DNA of 64,000 bases from Branchiostoma floridae (taxonomy: Eukaryota > Chordata > Leptocardii > Amphioxiformes > Branchiostomatidae), in NCBI RefSeq assembly GCF_000003815.2, contig NC_049989.1:6317647-6381646 (forward strand), written 5' to 3'. The notes beneath the pieces were generated by a model. The model did not search any database, was not told the origin of the DNA, and saw only the letters and a program-made list of their open reading frames with translations. The position numbers were made by a program, and so were the translations under genes. Position 1 is the stretch's first letter. Each line of letters begins with the position of its first letter. This document shows, piece after piece, positions 51,719 to 64,000 of this stretch.

Positions 51719-53578
51719 GCATGGATCCAGAGTTTACCACTGGTAAAGCCACTACAACCACCACTGGGGAAACGGCGCAGCAACTTTTAAGTAAGCGTTG
51801 TGAAACACTCGTGTGGCTTTGACTCTGCATTAATAAGACTGTGGCTGTGTTGATTCATTAGACACTATCTGGGGTGAATGATTCTGTGGCATCTTTTAAT
51901 CACCACGCCGCGCACTGATTGCTTACAGAGCGGAAGTTTCATCCCAGAACGGAGCTGGTAATGTGGGAATGAGCGAACCAATCAATCTCTGTCACTCTGA
52001 AGAATCGAGCTCCTACCGGAAAGAAAACTTTCAGGGAAATTGAGCGTTTCACTCACAGCTTATCGAGATTATTCTTAGCTCCATCGATAGTTATCTACAT
52101 CTCAAAGGGACTTGTTTATCGGACACAAATTACTTAGATTGCTTCTGACGAAAGCAAGCCAAGATGAATAGGGAGCATAAGAGGAAGACGCTAACTAGAT
52201 TATGACTAGATTTGAAATAGTGACAAAATAAATCAAAAGTTTTTGCGCTTCTTCGCCTTGTATCGCCTGCTTGTTTCTCACGTGCAATGATTTACTCAGC
52301 CATGTAGTTAAACTCACCAACACACATCTCCATATATATACATAATCTTTTCGTAGATACGACGGGTGTAACTACGGGGATAGAATCTCGAGATGATACT
52401 GAAGAGATTCAGGAGTTGTTCTCAAGTAAGACTTTTTAGCTACATGTACAGTTGTGTCTGTTTGCTTCTCCTGCTGTTCACAAATCTGCTGCGTTCACAA
52501 ATCTGCCGCTACCATTGGCTCATTCTTGTGCGATTGCTGCTCACTAGAGTTCGACGACCCCATACCCTCACCAAATGCTTTTAAACTTTATGACTAATGC
52601 ATTCTATGTGTTTCTCATTAATATGCAATAAGGTCCTTATGTATGTATTATTACTTGCTCATCTAAACTACACAAATAACAGGGGTCGATGGCCTTACCT
52701 TAAGAAAGAAGGTTATAGTATAATTTTCTGATCATTCATGCAAATGAAGTCCTTATTTGCATTCAACGATGTTCACCTTCACATAACTTCCAAATGCCAC
52801 AAGTGTGAAATTCCATTTACCAGTATGCCATTACCAGTATGGAATTATAGATTTTTCTCATTAATCATGCAAATCTGGACTTCATATGCATAATTGTCAT
52901 CTAAATTTATCAATTTTTTCTTTCTTGGTTACATTTTACTGGCTCACATAGTCCTACCATGGAACGGAGTGGGTTAATAAAATCTCGGCATTAATTATGC
53001 AAATTAGATTCTGATTGCTTAATTACTATCTAAATATAGGAAAAACTTCCTAAGCTATTTACATACCAAAAACCTCCATGCGAAGGTTTTAAAGCTTATT
53101 TCTGTTTGCACAGTAGGTCCACCGATCAAAACGGAAATACGTTTAGGCATCTCCGGTATACTTATGTAAATGTTTAGTGTCTACACTAATCTTTGGCGAG
53201 TATGGAACCGACAAAGTAGTTTGGGGCATTACAGCAACACTGATGACGAATCAAGGAACGAGCTTGACAGAGAAACTTTGACTAAGTTTCTGTTGCACAT
53301 TTATTGATTATTTTTCTGTCTCTCTCTCTCTCATCACCAGGTGACGCTCAACCGAGGAAACAAGACAACGAAACCCCGCAACAGATCCCTCCCGACCCAA
53401 GTAAACGAGCCGCCCGTTGGTTGATCATGATGCGTAACGCGGCCTACGGTTGGGCAGACACACCGAACGCCATCTTAGCCCTGCAACTGGCCAATGATAC
53501 GTGGTTTAACAAACAGGACCTGTCAAGCCAGCTGAGCGTCAAGCAGATGCAGATCGAGCTTCTGTCAAAGATTGCAAG
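51719..53578 (+). CDS. Intrinsic factor/transcobalamin-like (CG3556-type) protein, internal exons, 3' incomplete
   Basis: Three exons, 51719-51790, 52357-52425 and 53341-53578, have GT-AG borders and phases 1-1, 1-1 and 1-2. The first two encode a Thr-rich linker (FTTGKATTTTTGE; NTTGVTTG) and end alike (GETAQQLLN and TEEIQELFS). The third runs from an acidic/Pro segment into AARWLIMMRNAAYGWADTPN, AILALQLANDTWFNKQDLSS and QLSVKQMQIELLSKIAR. This resembles the first helices of the alpha-alpha toroid domain of intrinsic-factor-like proteins such as Drosophila CG3556, which are secreted or membrane-anchored and of unclear ligand. Later exons, including the beta domain, were not found before the window ends. 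Assignment is from memory of the motif. An in-frame ATG lies at 51721, so the linker exon could also begin a shorter form without a signal peptide. Confidence 0.62.
52697..53090. mobile_element. Decayed member of the Helentron-like family, copy D
   Basis: It sits in the intron between 52425 and 53341. It holds ATGCAAAT octamers and CTCATTAATCATGCAAAT (inverse of the satellite motif), and is bounded by the small hairpins ACCTT (52697-52701)/AAGGT (52709-52713) and AAAACCT/AGGTTTT (about 53070-53089). ACCAAAAACCTCCAT beside the second hairpin matches the reversed left end of copy B, so this copy probably lies in the opposite orientation. Confidence 0.45.
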
Positions 53579-56500
53579 GTGTGTTGCATGTTGCCTTAAA
53601 AAACGTTCTTATTGTTTCGGTGTATATATATCTTTTTTACATGAAAAACAGATAATTTCAAGAAGTCACTATACCATTACCTGTTGCTGGTAGTGCATTT
53701 CGGCAATATTTCTCAGACACTTGTCTCGCTTCATGCGCATAATGTTCTTATCCCAGCAATACTGAAAAGTTCATGTTCGTGACTTTATACTACCGATCTG
53801 TGACTGCCGGGAATACCCTCTGTACAAATGACACACGCCTATCTCCTACTGGGCCAGCAGATTGCCAAACGCAATTTTGGTTCCAGAAAAAAAAAACCTT
53901 CAGCAAAATTGGATATGGATGGAGCCAGTGCCACGGAATGTCACGAAGCGCATTAATCATACTGCGTTATGTATCAGCTAGGGGATCTTCCGGAGTCCCT
54001 TGGTACGGAGGTGGATCCTGGGCTTAATGATTATCGGAGTTTCAATGTTGTTTGCAACTTGACCTGTCTGGTAAGGGTCCAGTGGAAATGAATAGTTGTT
54101 TCATTCAAGAAAAATCATTTGAAAGGAATTCAACATGGCGGTTTAGTCGCTAGTCTGGTTTCATTACAAAAGTTTGAGGTTAATGTAATTGGTACAAACT
54201 GCTTAACTGTAACGTTTCGCATTGGTGACTGATATGCAGAAAGATTAACTTACGAAATGAAAGACTTAGCCTTTTACCACACGCATTTGAAAGTTTGAAT
54301 TGGCCCCGAGTTAACGCGTTACGCTACACACATGGGTATATATGATAAGCTACCATGACTTCTGATTTTCTTCATTTAGAAGAAAGATCAAGTTGCTCGT
54401 CTGTTGTCTCCTAGGGATTTGGATGTCAAATACTTGTCATAACCATTCGAATACTTAGTATTTCTTTGCATGAGTTTTGTCCCTTTGGTAATAAGATGGG
54501 GCTACGGGACAGGTGAGTTGAGGTGAGGTAAATAAGATACAAATATGTGACACACTCATCTGTAACCGTCAGTAAAATGTGTGCAATACGATCTCCAAAG
54601 GCAGGGGCACTTGAAATATATCATACATCATTTCATAATTCCAAGGCCTCTGTAATATCATGCTTTGCACATATCATCGTCTGTTTTATATCTGTATACT
54701 TCCACGAGTAATGAAGATGCTTTGGTTCTTAGTACACACACAGGGTAATTAACCATAAATAGATTGAGTCACCTAAATGCAGAGCCTTGATGTAGTATCT
54801 TTATTTGTGATCTACTGCCTCCCTGATGAGGTACTAGTAAGTTTCTTGAGGTAAGTTCCTTGCAAATCAATAAGCGCTGTACATGAACAGAAGAATTGTC
54901 CTGGTAACAGCACTACACGTTCTGCCGATACCTATGTACAGATCCTTGAGGTAGGTATCCTTATTAACGCCGCTAGCTGGACTTTCTATATTCATCTTGA
55001 GTTACGTCACGTCACTGTTAAGTGTTATGTATGGTCAGGTGGCTATACGTTCTGTCACTAGAATGTAAAATGCCCCTTTCAATGATTTTCGTCAAGATAT
55101 TGACAAATGAGCCAGACGCTCGTAGGCCCTCGGTCTGAACAGATATTGTTTAGTGCATTGATTCATTCAAATACGGGGAATTATCTGTATTATCTGTATT
55201 GATTTATTTGTAGCTCTGAGGCCTACATATTGAATGAAAACGTTTATCCCTTACGCCATTGTAGCATTTCCCAATGCATATACCACGTGACAATGATTCC
55301 GGAGAGACCCTGTCGGCACGGTTGTATCATACAGTGGATTTCGGTGTTAACTGTAATTGTCTTTAAGATCATAGTTTCCTTTGATCCATGAACGCCATTG
55401 ATACCTGGGAGGGACATGCCATCCATCATTCATCTGAGAAGTCGTGACTGTGTTTTATCTGGTCCCAAACCTCAGACAGATACAGTGGAAGTAATTGTAT
55501 ATAGATGATTGGTTTGCCATAAGGCTACGTTCCCCTGCCACCAGCCGTCAATGCAAACATCTATCAAGAATGGAATCTGCCAGTCCGACCTTGGCGTCGT
55601 GTTCGTAGTTTCAATACAAGAGAAAGATCTCTCTCGTTTCTTTTGGGAATAGAAGCACTTCTCTATCAAACGGAGCGGAAGATACCAAGCCGTTCGCCTG
55701 ACCAAACAGGCAGTCAGGAAAATCGATAAAAAGAAGAGTTCTGCGCCCGGGTTAAAAGTGAGGAAATTGTCCCCGGCAAAATGCGTTCACTTCTTTATCG
55801 ATTTTTCATGTATGTAAACATGGCATGCTGAGTGGCTTGTACTTTTTGGTGTTTGATGTATAATAAAGTGCATGACTGGAAATGCGTTTTTCCTTATGGT
55901 TGCCTAACCGCACCGCTTGGCCTGGATTATCAGTGAGTGGGCTTTCTCATTTTTCCTGTGCATTTCTGGTTACCGTATCCTATGGCATGGTATGAGCCGA
56001 GTATGAGACCCAGTGTGTTTGCTTTCAAGAAAATATAGCACGGATGCAGTACCTACAGCATTCTTAGGATCTTTGGGAACCAGTTTCTCCTAAAAGTCGA
56101 ATCACAGCAATTGCATATATGTTAAATTACAAATAAATGTTAGTATAAAAGTTCTTATCGCAACTGTTCTAACAGGTGTTATGATTGTTCATTATTCATA
56201 AGCAAAACCTTGGGCTACTTCCCACCAACTTTTTACATCAATTATTCTGTACACGCCTGTTGAGATGAAGACGTTAACCTTAGAATAAGCAAGGTAGCCG
56301 TGGGTATTTAGTAGGAGAATTTGGCTATCTCTGCCGGCTTAGATTCGTTCCCAAGCAGGTGTTTGTGGGATTTCTATCTCATCACCTTACTGCCTAGCGA
56401 ATAGTAGAGTAATGTTATATCATCACACCAATCCCAAGCAACGTGTCATAAAACATGCATTCTCAACAAAAATCAATCTTGTCCACAATTTGAGATATTA

Positions 56501-59500
56501 TTTGAATATGTTCCTTACATGTGTGATTGATTTATAACATATGGATATCATCTTGTATCGATCTTAAGCTAAGGCAATCTGCGATCTAATAATCATCTAT
56601 TTGACATGGATGTATCAAGGCGAAATAGAATTCCAGAGCAGACAATATGGGTCATCATAATCTATCATCTTTCCGGATAATAAATCAACTAAATCCTCAC
56701 AGCGGTGCCCTATTTTATAATGCCCATCTTAGGTTAAACCTCTGCGGTTGCTTAGGATCTTCGTTGTTGCTATGATAGCACAGTGTTGCTTTTGTTTTGG
56801 TTTTAGGGGAAGAGTACATAAGTTTTTCTCAGGCTGATATAATGTTAGTTTATATACACCCAGTGTTTCTGACCCGCGTTCACTAAAAGTAACGAGACCA
56901 AGTTTAGGTCCGACGTTTGCCAAGCGTTCACAGTCATCTGAATGTCAGTCAGTATACATAGATAAGCGACTTGTAGATATTGGAAATGTCAGCGAACTCT
57001 CGGATATTTACGTCTTTAATAATGCAAACCCGGGGCCTCTGGTGATGTGCAGGTACAAGACAAATAGGTTTATTTTCAAACCACTTAGATTATTTGTAAG
57101 CGTTGCTTGGGGGTATACGTAGTAATGTGAGATCACATAATGTCGACAGAAGACGTTAGCGCAGAGAACGAAGAAAATAAACTCAAAGTTAATTGGTTAT
57201 CGCAAACTTTTCAAGCATTTTATCCGAATATGCGTAGAAAATATTGCGTGGGAACTTCCGATCACATCATTGCAATTATGCTAATGCTGATCTTGTCTAT
57301 CGATTTCCATTCTTCATATTACACCCATTTTACAGTTTAAAACTTTCTTGATAATATCGATTTCCTAAAGGCGAGTGACCTAAATACCAGAAGTTAACGG
57401 TCAGTAAGATATATGACAGCAATGTGATCTGAGATCTGAAACCTTTCCTTTCTCTCATTTTTCTCGCTTAAGACTACCCTGTAGAGGCAATACCTGAGCC
57501 CTGGAAACCCCGAAGGCATGAATGAAGACAGAGGGCAATAAAAGTGGTCATTAATCATAACCCCTGCTCGTAAGTAGGTCAGATGTGGAGCCTGACGCGG
57601 GACAGGATATCGGCCGTGGAAACTGAACCACTTCACTCTAATTGCTGTGGGAGTCAAGTGACATCAAAACCCACCTGCATGCCATGTTCCTCTTTTTCAG
57701 GAAGAGGACTGCTCAGTGAAATGTTAAAGAATCTACTCATCTACTGGCGCAAGTCAGGGTGTGGGTTAGAGGTATTCAGGATCGCTTTTTAGAATCTGGG
57801 GATCAAACCCAGAAGCAGCCCATGCGTCAAACTCACGGCATGGGTGACCTATGGCAATGCATCAATAGGAAACTCATAAGGTATGAAATGCCACAAGCGC
57901 ACTAGATCTGTCGTGATCAAGCAGGGAATGGCCAACTGCTCTAGTTCTAACATATGGCACGGAAAAGGTGATTTACCTGCCAGATGCCATTCACACCTGT
58001 TAGAAAAAAGGCTACAGGTAGAACGCAGGTGTTTCGATCTTTGATTGCTCCAGTTCCTCCTAAAGTGGTTGTGACGCTGACATTATCGGGTGTAGGCGGT
58101 TCTTGTTAATCATCTTCCAGGAGCTCACGACTAGCTGGTCCAGTCATAACTCATCGGCAACGGAAAAGGGGTTGTTTCATATGATCTAACTTGCGATGAA
58201 AGAAAAATCAGCTGGTAACTATAGTGTGCGCACATGTATATGTTCTTTAGTTCCTGTTTTGTGCCTGTGTGGTAGCTTTGTCTATTTTCACGTTTTACTT
58301 TTACCACGGCTTTAGGAAACACCAATTACGAAGACACGGTTGTCACATGAAATCATCGAATAATGGTCCATGGCCAGGTAACGGTGGACCTGAAAAGCAT
58401 TGATGTCGTTTTGAAGCAATAGAAAATTGCTGATATATGACGACCCCGTCTTGTAAAAAAGTGGGTCAGTAGTATCGGATCGATACTTCCCGGAGGCGGT
58501 CAGCACGCATTGTTACTCCGCCCAGGAAGAATGGGAATAGCGATGCTGTAGAATTCAGTTCGGAATTCAATTAGGGCTTCATTTCCTGCTCGTTATCGGG
58601 AACATCACTCCTAATTTGCTCCAATTTTTCCTGTAGAGTGTTTTGTTTCAGAAAAGGGTCATATTTGAATTTATGTTTGGACCCACATTGGATATTTGTA
58701 AAAGAACGGCAAATTTTAGGATTATCAAAACTTCATCTAGTAAGAGTTATTGTCCCGATGGAACAGATTAAATACTAGCTGGCGTGTAAACAAACGTCAT
58801 TAGATTGTTTGTAAATGCGTCTAAGTTATGCCCTTGCCATCACTTCACCTTCAGAGCAGTGCAGCAATGTTGTTAGTATGGAGACTGCATGCCGAAAAAC
58901 AATTTACTTGAACAAGGCTTGAATGTTGCATGAGAAATAGCTTTTGCCACATTCAATATTATGATGTGAATATCAATCATTGTTCATTCTACTCGCGACT
59001 CAAAGTGTAAGCCATGGCGGAGAACTGAAGTCATCTATTGTTGGCCGCTTTTGTACCGATAATTCAGCACGGCGTTCCCGGTATCCTTGGAATAACTTCG
59101 CCATTGGAAGCTCCACATGCACTCAGGCAGCGGCTTAGCCCGGCATTGTTTTCCGTCAGCCGATATCAATTTACGCGGAGAATCGATATGAACAGCGGCG
59201 TAAGTCCTGTCCACCTAATATCTTTTCTGTTAACCTTTCACCTATCGGTTAATGCACTCACAACTTTATTAATTCAAATGCACTCACGGTTGGGGAGAGC
59301 CGATAGCCTATACCCGGCTATGAGGAGAAGCGCCATGGAATGCTGAGAGTAGGTTAGCCTGAAACGCACCGATGGCCAGTGAGGAAAAGAAACGTATATT
59401 ACCATGTGCTAGACAGCGGCAGAAATGTTCACTATACTGACATGAATTGTGTCACGAACACAGTTTAGTAAGTAGGCATATGTTAGCATGTATGGTCGCT

Positions 59501-59600
59501 AGGATCTAGGAGAAGTCGTGTGGAGTAGTGAGCTAGCCTGGAACCGGCTGGAGGAAGGGTCATAGTATCGAGAAGCCACGTCCCGATGGCTACACGCATG
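53579..59600. other. No recognisable exon; probable intron/downstream region
   Basis: I looked for the next phase-2 exon of the intrinsic-factor-like gene and found none. The open frames are short. No repeat family was identified apart from simple AT-rich runs. Confidence 0.4.
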
Positions 59601-59602
59601 TG

Positions 59603-59643
<41 letters not shown>
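59601..59643. repeat. TATATG microsatellite
   Basis: About seven units of the hexamer TATATG/TATGTA in a row. Confidence 0.95.
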
Positions 59644-59934
59644 GATGAAACAGTTCAGTCTCATACCAGCCTTTGGGCCGCACTACTGTGATGGGTACAT
59701 ACAGTGGTATGAATCTGCGATGGTTGGTTTCCTGAAGGTGTGACAAATACTTTGGCTTCGTATGCAATCATATTTCCAGGTGCTATGTACTTGGTGCACC
59801 CGTAAAGGTGGTGATTGACTTCATTTATGTTCTAAGTATAATGTATGTCACAGCTGGTTTCACATTGGGATAATGTCAGCACTTTTCTTGAGGGAAGTTC
59901 TTTATGTCTTCTCGCGCCATTTTCCATTCCCTTC

Positions 59935-60112
59935 GGTATTAGCACTAAGAGGTCTAATCTCCAAGCAGATCCTACGGTGCCATAAGATAGTATCAAAGCT
60001 GGCCAGGGACTATAGCCGGCTAAGGGAGTCAAACGGGCACCGGGAAGTTTGATACTATACATTACGCACCGTGGGTCTGGTTCGAGATTATAAGAGGTCC
60101 ATCTTAATGCTC
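59935..60112. mobile_element. Foldback/MITE-like element with ~60-bp inverted arms
   Basis: A perfect 11-bp inverted repeat, ATAGTATCAAA (59987-59997) with TTTGATACTAT (60048-60058), is the inner end of longer imperfect arms. Outward, ACGGTGC pairs with GCACCGT, AATCTC with GAGATT, and GCACTAAGAGG with the complement of CTTAATGCT. The loop of about 50 bases is GC-rich. No coding. Confidence 0.65.
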
Positions 60113-61956
60113 CTGGCCCAAGCAAAACGAATATCCAGATGTTTAACTCTGAAACATGGCACTGTTTACCGACCTGAAAGGAATCCGTTGATGGGCTTTC
60201 TGTGCTGAAGTCGGGCCCCAGAGGGTAAAGAAGGTCACCTGATTCTCAAAGATGCCGCATCGAACTATGCACACTTCTACGATCCGAAAAGGTGTTCTAA
60301 ATATTTCATGTTGGTGCGCGCCTCTTCGATCTGTTTGACCATCTCGACGAGGCTTGCCAAGAAGTCAAGTGCACGTTATTAAGCTCTGCGCACTCGGAAA
60401 TCTATGATGTCGAGGACCTGGCTTGACCCCGTACAAGCATCCCAGTGAGTGTTTCTATAATTCAGATGGGTGGCCGTTAGCGGGGTTGAATGCTCTGACA
60501 TTCCTCTGACCTCTATCGGCTCTGCAATTACCTCCGCGGAACTTCTGCGAGCGCCTGTCCACTTCAATTTGTAAGGAGAAAGAGATGCAAAACATATTTG
60601 AATGTCAAAATTATAGACGCTATTTATACCTACCAATTCTTAATTCTCCACGATGTACCATAGGCCTAGAAAATTGACGCCTGATATCTGTAACATACAT
60701 AGCCATAGGGCTGTATCTATACTAAGGTGATATTAGTGTGTATGTGTATATTCTCCCCTCCTAGATTTTCTCTCCCCCACCCTCCAATACACACGGTTAG
60801 GCTGTCATTATCAGTAAAAGTAGCAGGCGGTGCCATGTGTACGGAGGAGCTACCCCTCTTTCGCAAAGACTGACTTACCATATGACTTAGCGATCTCTAA
60901 TAATATACATTCCAGTGGTTTGTTTACAAATACTGTGTAGAGCCATAGCTACCCAGTGTTACAATGTGAAGTGGGAGTAACTTACTTGCTTCAGTAGGTA
61001 TTTTATAATAACGAGTCATGTGCATTTTCTCCATCATGACAAGGCCTGCCTAATTGTGTTCAGTCAGCCGTGTACGCGGAATTGTGGGTTACCTAATTTG
61101 CGCTACCTAATGCGCCACGTCTCTTAATGAGAAAATAATCTAAACATAATCCCAGCATATTGCTTGCTTGATCCTAATGAGATATCTCAATATTGAAGAC
61201 CATGCCAGATATTGTGTGTATGCGCTAATGGTTCAGTTAGTTATTTCTACAGCTACAGGTAATATGTTTGTTCAAACATTACAATAACGTGTGTATATAA
61301 TCACAGAGGGTAGCTCGTTAGTTTGCTTCAATATCTATCAATTCTAACAACAGAAATGCGAAATCATGAGCTTACGGTACGGTCATGACGAAGAATACTA
61401 GAGGGGCGTTGGTGAATCAAGAAATAACTTAATTCTAAAACATCTTATGTTATGATTATTTATATCAACAGTTATTAGCCCATTGTACTCGCGCCTTGAT
61501 TGACCCATAACTTTCAGAGCACGGTCAATGCCAAGCCTGTGAAGAATGCAGCTTGGCTAATTACAGGGCATGAATAAATAAATAGATAGATAAAGCTGAC
61601 ACCAAAGCCATAAAACGGTTACGGTGTAACACCCCTGACTCACTCGTGAAAGCAAAGTATTAAGTCCCTTCACCGCTAATCATTCGATACTAATGGAGTT
61701 ACGTGTTACAGTTGGTACTGATACGTATAGGCGGGATGTTATATGGTAGCTGGCAGTCCCGAAAATGTTTTAGGATATGACGTGATGGTGGTATTTAGCC
61801 GATGTTCTTTTAGGTCTGAAACAGTCGGGTTTTATAAAAAATAGTCAACTCATTTGGAATAGCATTTACAGTACAATTCAGCGATCTGGAACATAACATG
61901 CCACCACTTCGGAAAAGCACCTTCCTTGATTGTGTCATGTCACGTGATTCTGTGTG
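60113..61956. other. Unannotated stretch
   Basis: No gene or repeat family recognised. Confidence 0.4.
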
Positions 61957-62044
61957 CAATCTCGTGTGAGCTTGGGTGTAATATCGCGTGGGTTAGGGTG
62001 TAATCTCGCGTGAGTTAGCGTTTAATCTCGCGTAAGTTGATGGA
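61957..62044. repeat. 22-bp tandem repeat, four units
   Basis: Units start at 61957, 61979, 62001 and 62023, close to TAATCTCGCGTGAGTTAGGG plus two bases. Each holds a TCGCGTG-type core, and the outer units are the most diverged. Confidence 0.9.
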
Positions 62045-64000
62045 GCGGTGGAGAGGATATGATCTTTATTAGAGTGCAGTCAGGTTTGTACGGGTCATGC
62101 CTTTCCCATTAACCCCAACACTCACAATGGAATCATGATGGATCTGTGCTTGTCCAGATGCGTACATCTCTGCCTACCCGACAATACCTTGTCCGAATTA
62201 ATTTGGAGGAATTAAGGGAACAAAGGTGATATCACAAAACGTAACGACAGTGCATCTAGTTCTCGGTAACCTCACTGTTACCCTTGGTTCATCATAACAT
62301 TGGCTCGATTCAATATGCAAAACACAGTGCTGTTTAACCAGATGGGAAAGAATTGTGGAGGTTCGTCTGGGATACGACCAACTTGAGATTTTTCTTGGCG
62401 CTTTTGTTACCAAACATTCAGGTTTCGACCACCACAATAAAGCTTTGATGCCGATTGTCGAAACTATCAGCTTATTGCCTTTTGCATTACTTTCATGGTG
62501 CCACAGCGCTTCTCATTGGCTTACGGTAAAACTTTTAGCACGGTCGTAAGCAGTTTGTAATTGGAATTCGGTATGACTTACTGAGACCCAGTGCTCTATC
62601 GATCCATGCTCCCTTATCGGCACGGTGAGTTAACCAAGTTAAAGCAGCCTCCCCGCTACCCAACAGGCTTGATCAGGAGATAAATCAGTCTGTAGACGAA
62701 TCCTTTTAGAACTGTCCTTTCTTGCTTCACGTTGATCATTGTTTTGTTTCGTTTGTCGGGTTTGATTTAGAAGTTTACCTTAGGCCTTTTACAGTTCATC
62801 GTTCTTCGTCAGTACTCTAAGCGAAATCGACGTCTGCTTAAGTAACGGAATTTTTGCTATTCTTTCTTCGTGAAAAGCCTATTGACAATCGCGTCTGTCT
62901 TAAGGTATTGAATCCGCACTCATGTTTCGCTCAATGCGTTTTCATTCTCTCATATGCTTTAAGGTGGGCCACGTAAAACAATAATATCAATGCATAACCC
63001 TTTGCAACAATTCTAAGTTAAGCTGCCTTGACCCCTCAAACCTAAATAAAGGTACTTTAGCAAGGTTTTTAGCCTGCCACATCACAACGAGACGAATAAT
63101 ATTACAACGTCCAACTTTGTAATGTCATAACTTATGTTCAAGATTGCACCACCGCCTCAGCTCCAGTACCCCATACTGTCTATAAATAACCTAATAATGG
63201 ATTTGTGGCATCTGTACTTCCATCTATAGACAACTTCACTTTACGAGCAACTGCAGCATTGGCAGCATCGCCGATACTCCTATCCACGTTTCCATTATAG
63301 CCTGGAACACACGTCTACAAAATCATGTCTGTATCACGTCTATAAATTGCTATGGAGTCGCTTCTAGCAACTACTGATCAACAGGCACATTTTAGGATAC
63401 ACCAGCGCTACAGCCTTCACCTTCAAAACACATTTCATATAGAATGAAAGGTTGTATTGATCTGGTACAGTGCCAGTGGTTCTTGTCCCTGTGGGTTAAT
63501 ACACGACCCATTCACACTGGGACTGGGTTACAAGGCTACCGCATCGACCTGCGGGGACCAGGTTCTGCTGATCTGCTTCTTCAGTGTGCTCATCGTCAGC
63601 TAACTCATCACATTAAGGATTCTTGTGGCCACATGAAAGATTTAGGAAGAATTTTATGATAGTTAGTTTATTGCAAAGTCTTGTCCGAAGGCTAGCAATG
63701 GAAATTACAATTCTTACCTGCAGGAATAGACTTCGGTAAAGATTCTACAGCTCATATGTAGGATGTACCTGCAGGCGCGTCCCTCCTGAAGGTTATCAAT
63801 GAAAGTTTCTTATGATTTTGGTGCTGCTAATTTGCATTATAAGAAACTCTATATAAAGACTCAACTTACGTTAGTGAATGAGAAATGAAATGACATAAAT
63901 ATTTGGCTGCTAATACAAAAAAATGTACCTGGAATAGAACTACCAATGTGATCCTCTCGAACTCATAAAACATCCCCACTTTTGGGGCCAATTTCTTCCC
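62045..64000. other. Unannotated 3' end of the window
   Basis: The open frame at 63444-63659 (71 codons) was considered as an exon, but it has no splice context or recognisable motif. Nothing else is supported. Confidence 0.4.

Noticed and set aside
57781-57880. tRNA-like phrase GGGATCAAACCC
   Set aside because: It does not fit the B-box consensus and no acceptor, D or anticodon stems can be formed around it.
63444-63659. Possible next exon of the intrinsic-factor-like gene
   Set aside because: No fitting acceptor and phase, and none of the His-Asp-Pro plus Phe-Gly features expected of the next toroid helices.

Overview
This is eukaryotic, intron-rich genomic DNA of about 42% GC by eye. It is most likely from an invertebrate deuterostome, and I favour a cephalochordate (amphioxus, Branchiostoma). 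That rests on exon-intron structure with GT-AG introns, an arrestin-domain gene of chordate/metazoan type, and dispersed repeats of the style I associate with lancelet genomes. The species is inference and could not be checked by search. I see no bacterial genes, CRISPR, rRNA or credible intact tRNA gene.

Layout. (1) 1-2315 is upstream DNA with no recognisable gene; a 5' UTR exon of the first gene may lie here. (2) 2316-5758 (+) holds a complete seven-coding-exon alpha-arrestin (ARRDC/TXNIP-like) gene of 395 residues. It has consistent splice phases, an in-frame 18-bp minisatellite and one intact C-terminal PPxY motif; AATAAA follows at 5925. Intron 6 holds a probable tRNA-derived SINE on the minus strand. 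(3) 5931-20850 is intergenic and repeat-rich: a 1.3-kb Helentron-like element with a 245-bp satellite core, a near-perfect 186-bp palindrome, two copies of a Harbinger-like MITE, another MITE split by a LINE tail, and a 280-bp Z-DNA-prone (TG/TA) tract. (4) 20.85-21.11 kb is a CpG-rich 5' UTR and a signal-peptide first exon (+). (5) 21.1-51.7 kb has no exon I can defend and is read as a very large first intron, or as intergenic DNA if exon 1 belongs elsewhere. It contains more MITEs, a second Helentron-like copy, hairpins, TCTCGCGAGA repeats and degenerate telomere-like repeats. (6) 51.7-53.6 kb (+) holds three exons in compatible phase. They encode a Thr-rich linker and the beginning of a domain resembling intrinsic factor/transcobalamin-like (Drosophila CG3556-type) proteins; the gene is open at its 3' end. 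(7) 53.6-64.0 kb has no convincing exon; it holds a foldback element, a TATATG microsatellite and a 22-bp tandem repeat.

The two genes show no functional link. The arrestin is a cytosolic ubiquitin-ligase adaptor; the second is a predicted secreted protein. The most interesting signals are in the non-coding DNA. The Helentron-like family has terminal hairpins whose sequence differs between copies but is matched at three places within each copy. Its satellite core repeats an exact 15-bp POU4/Brn3-like site.
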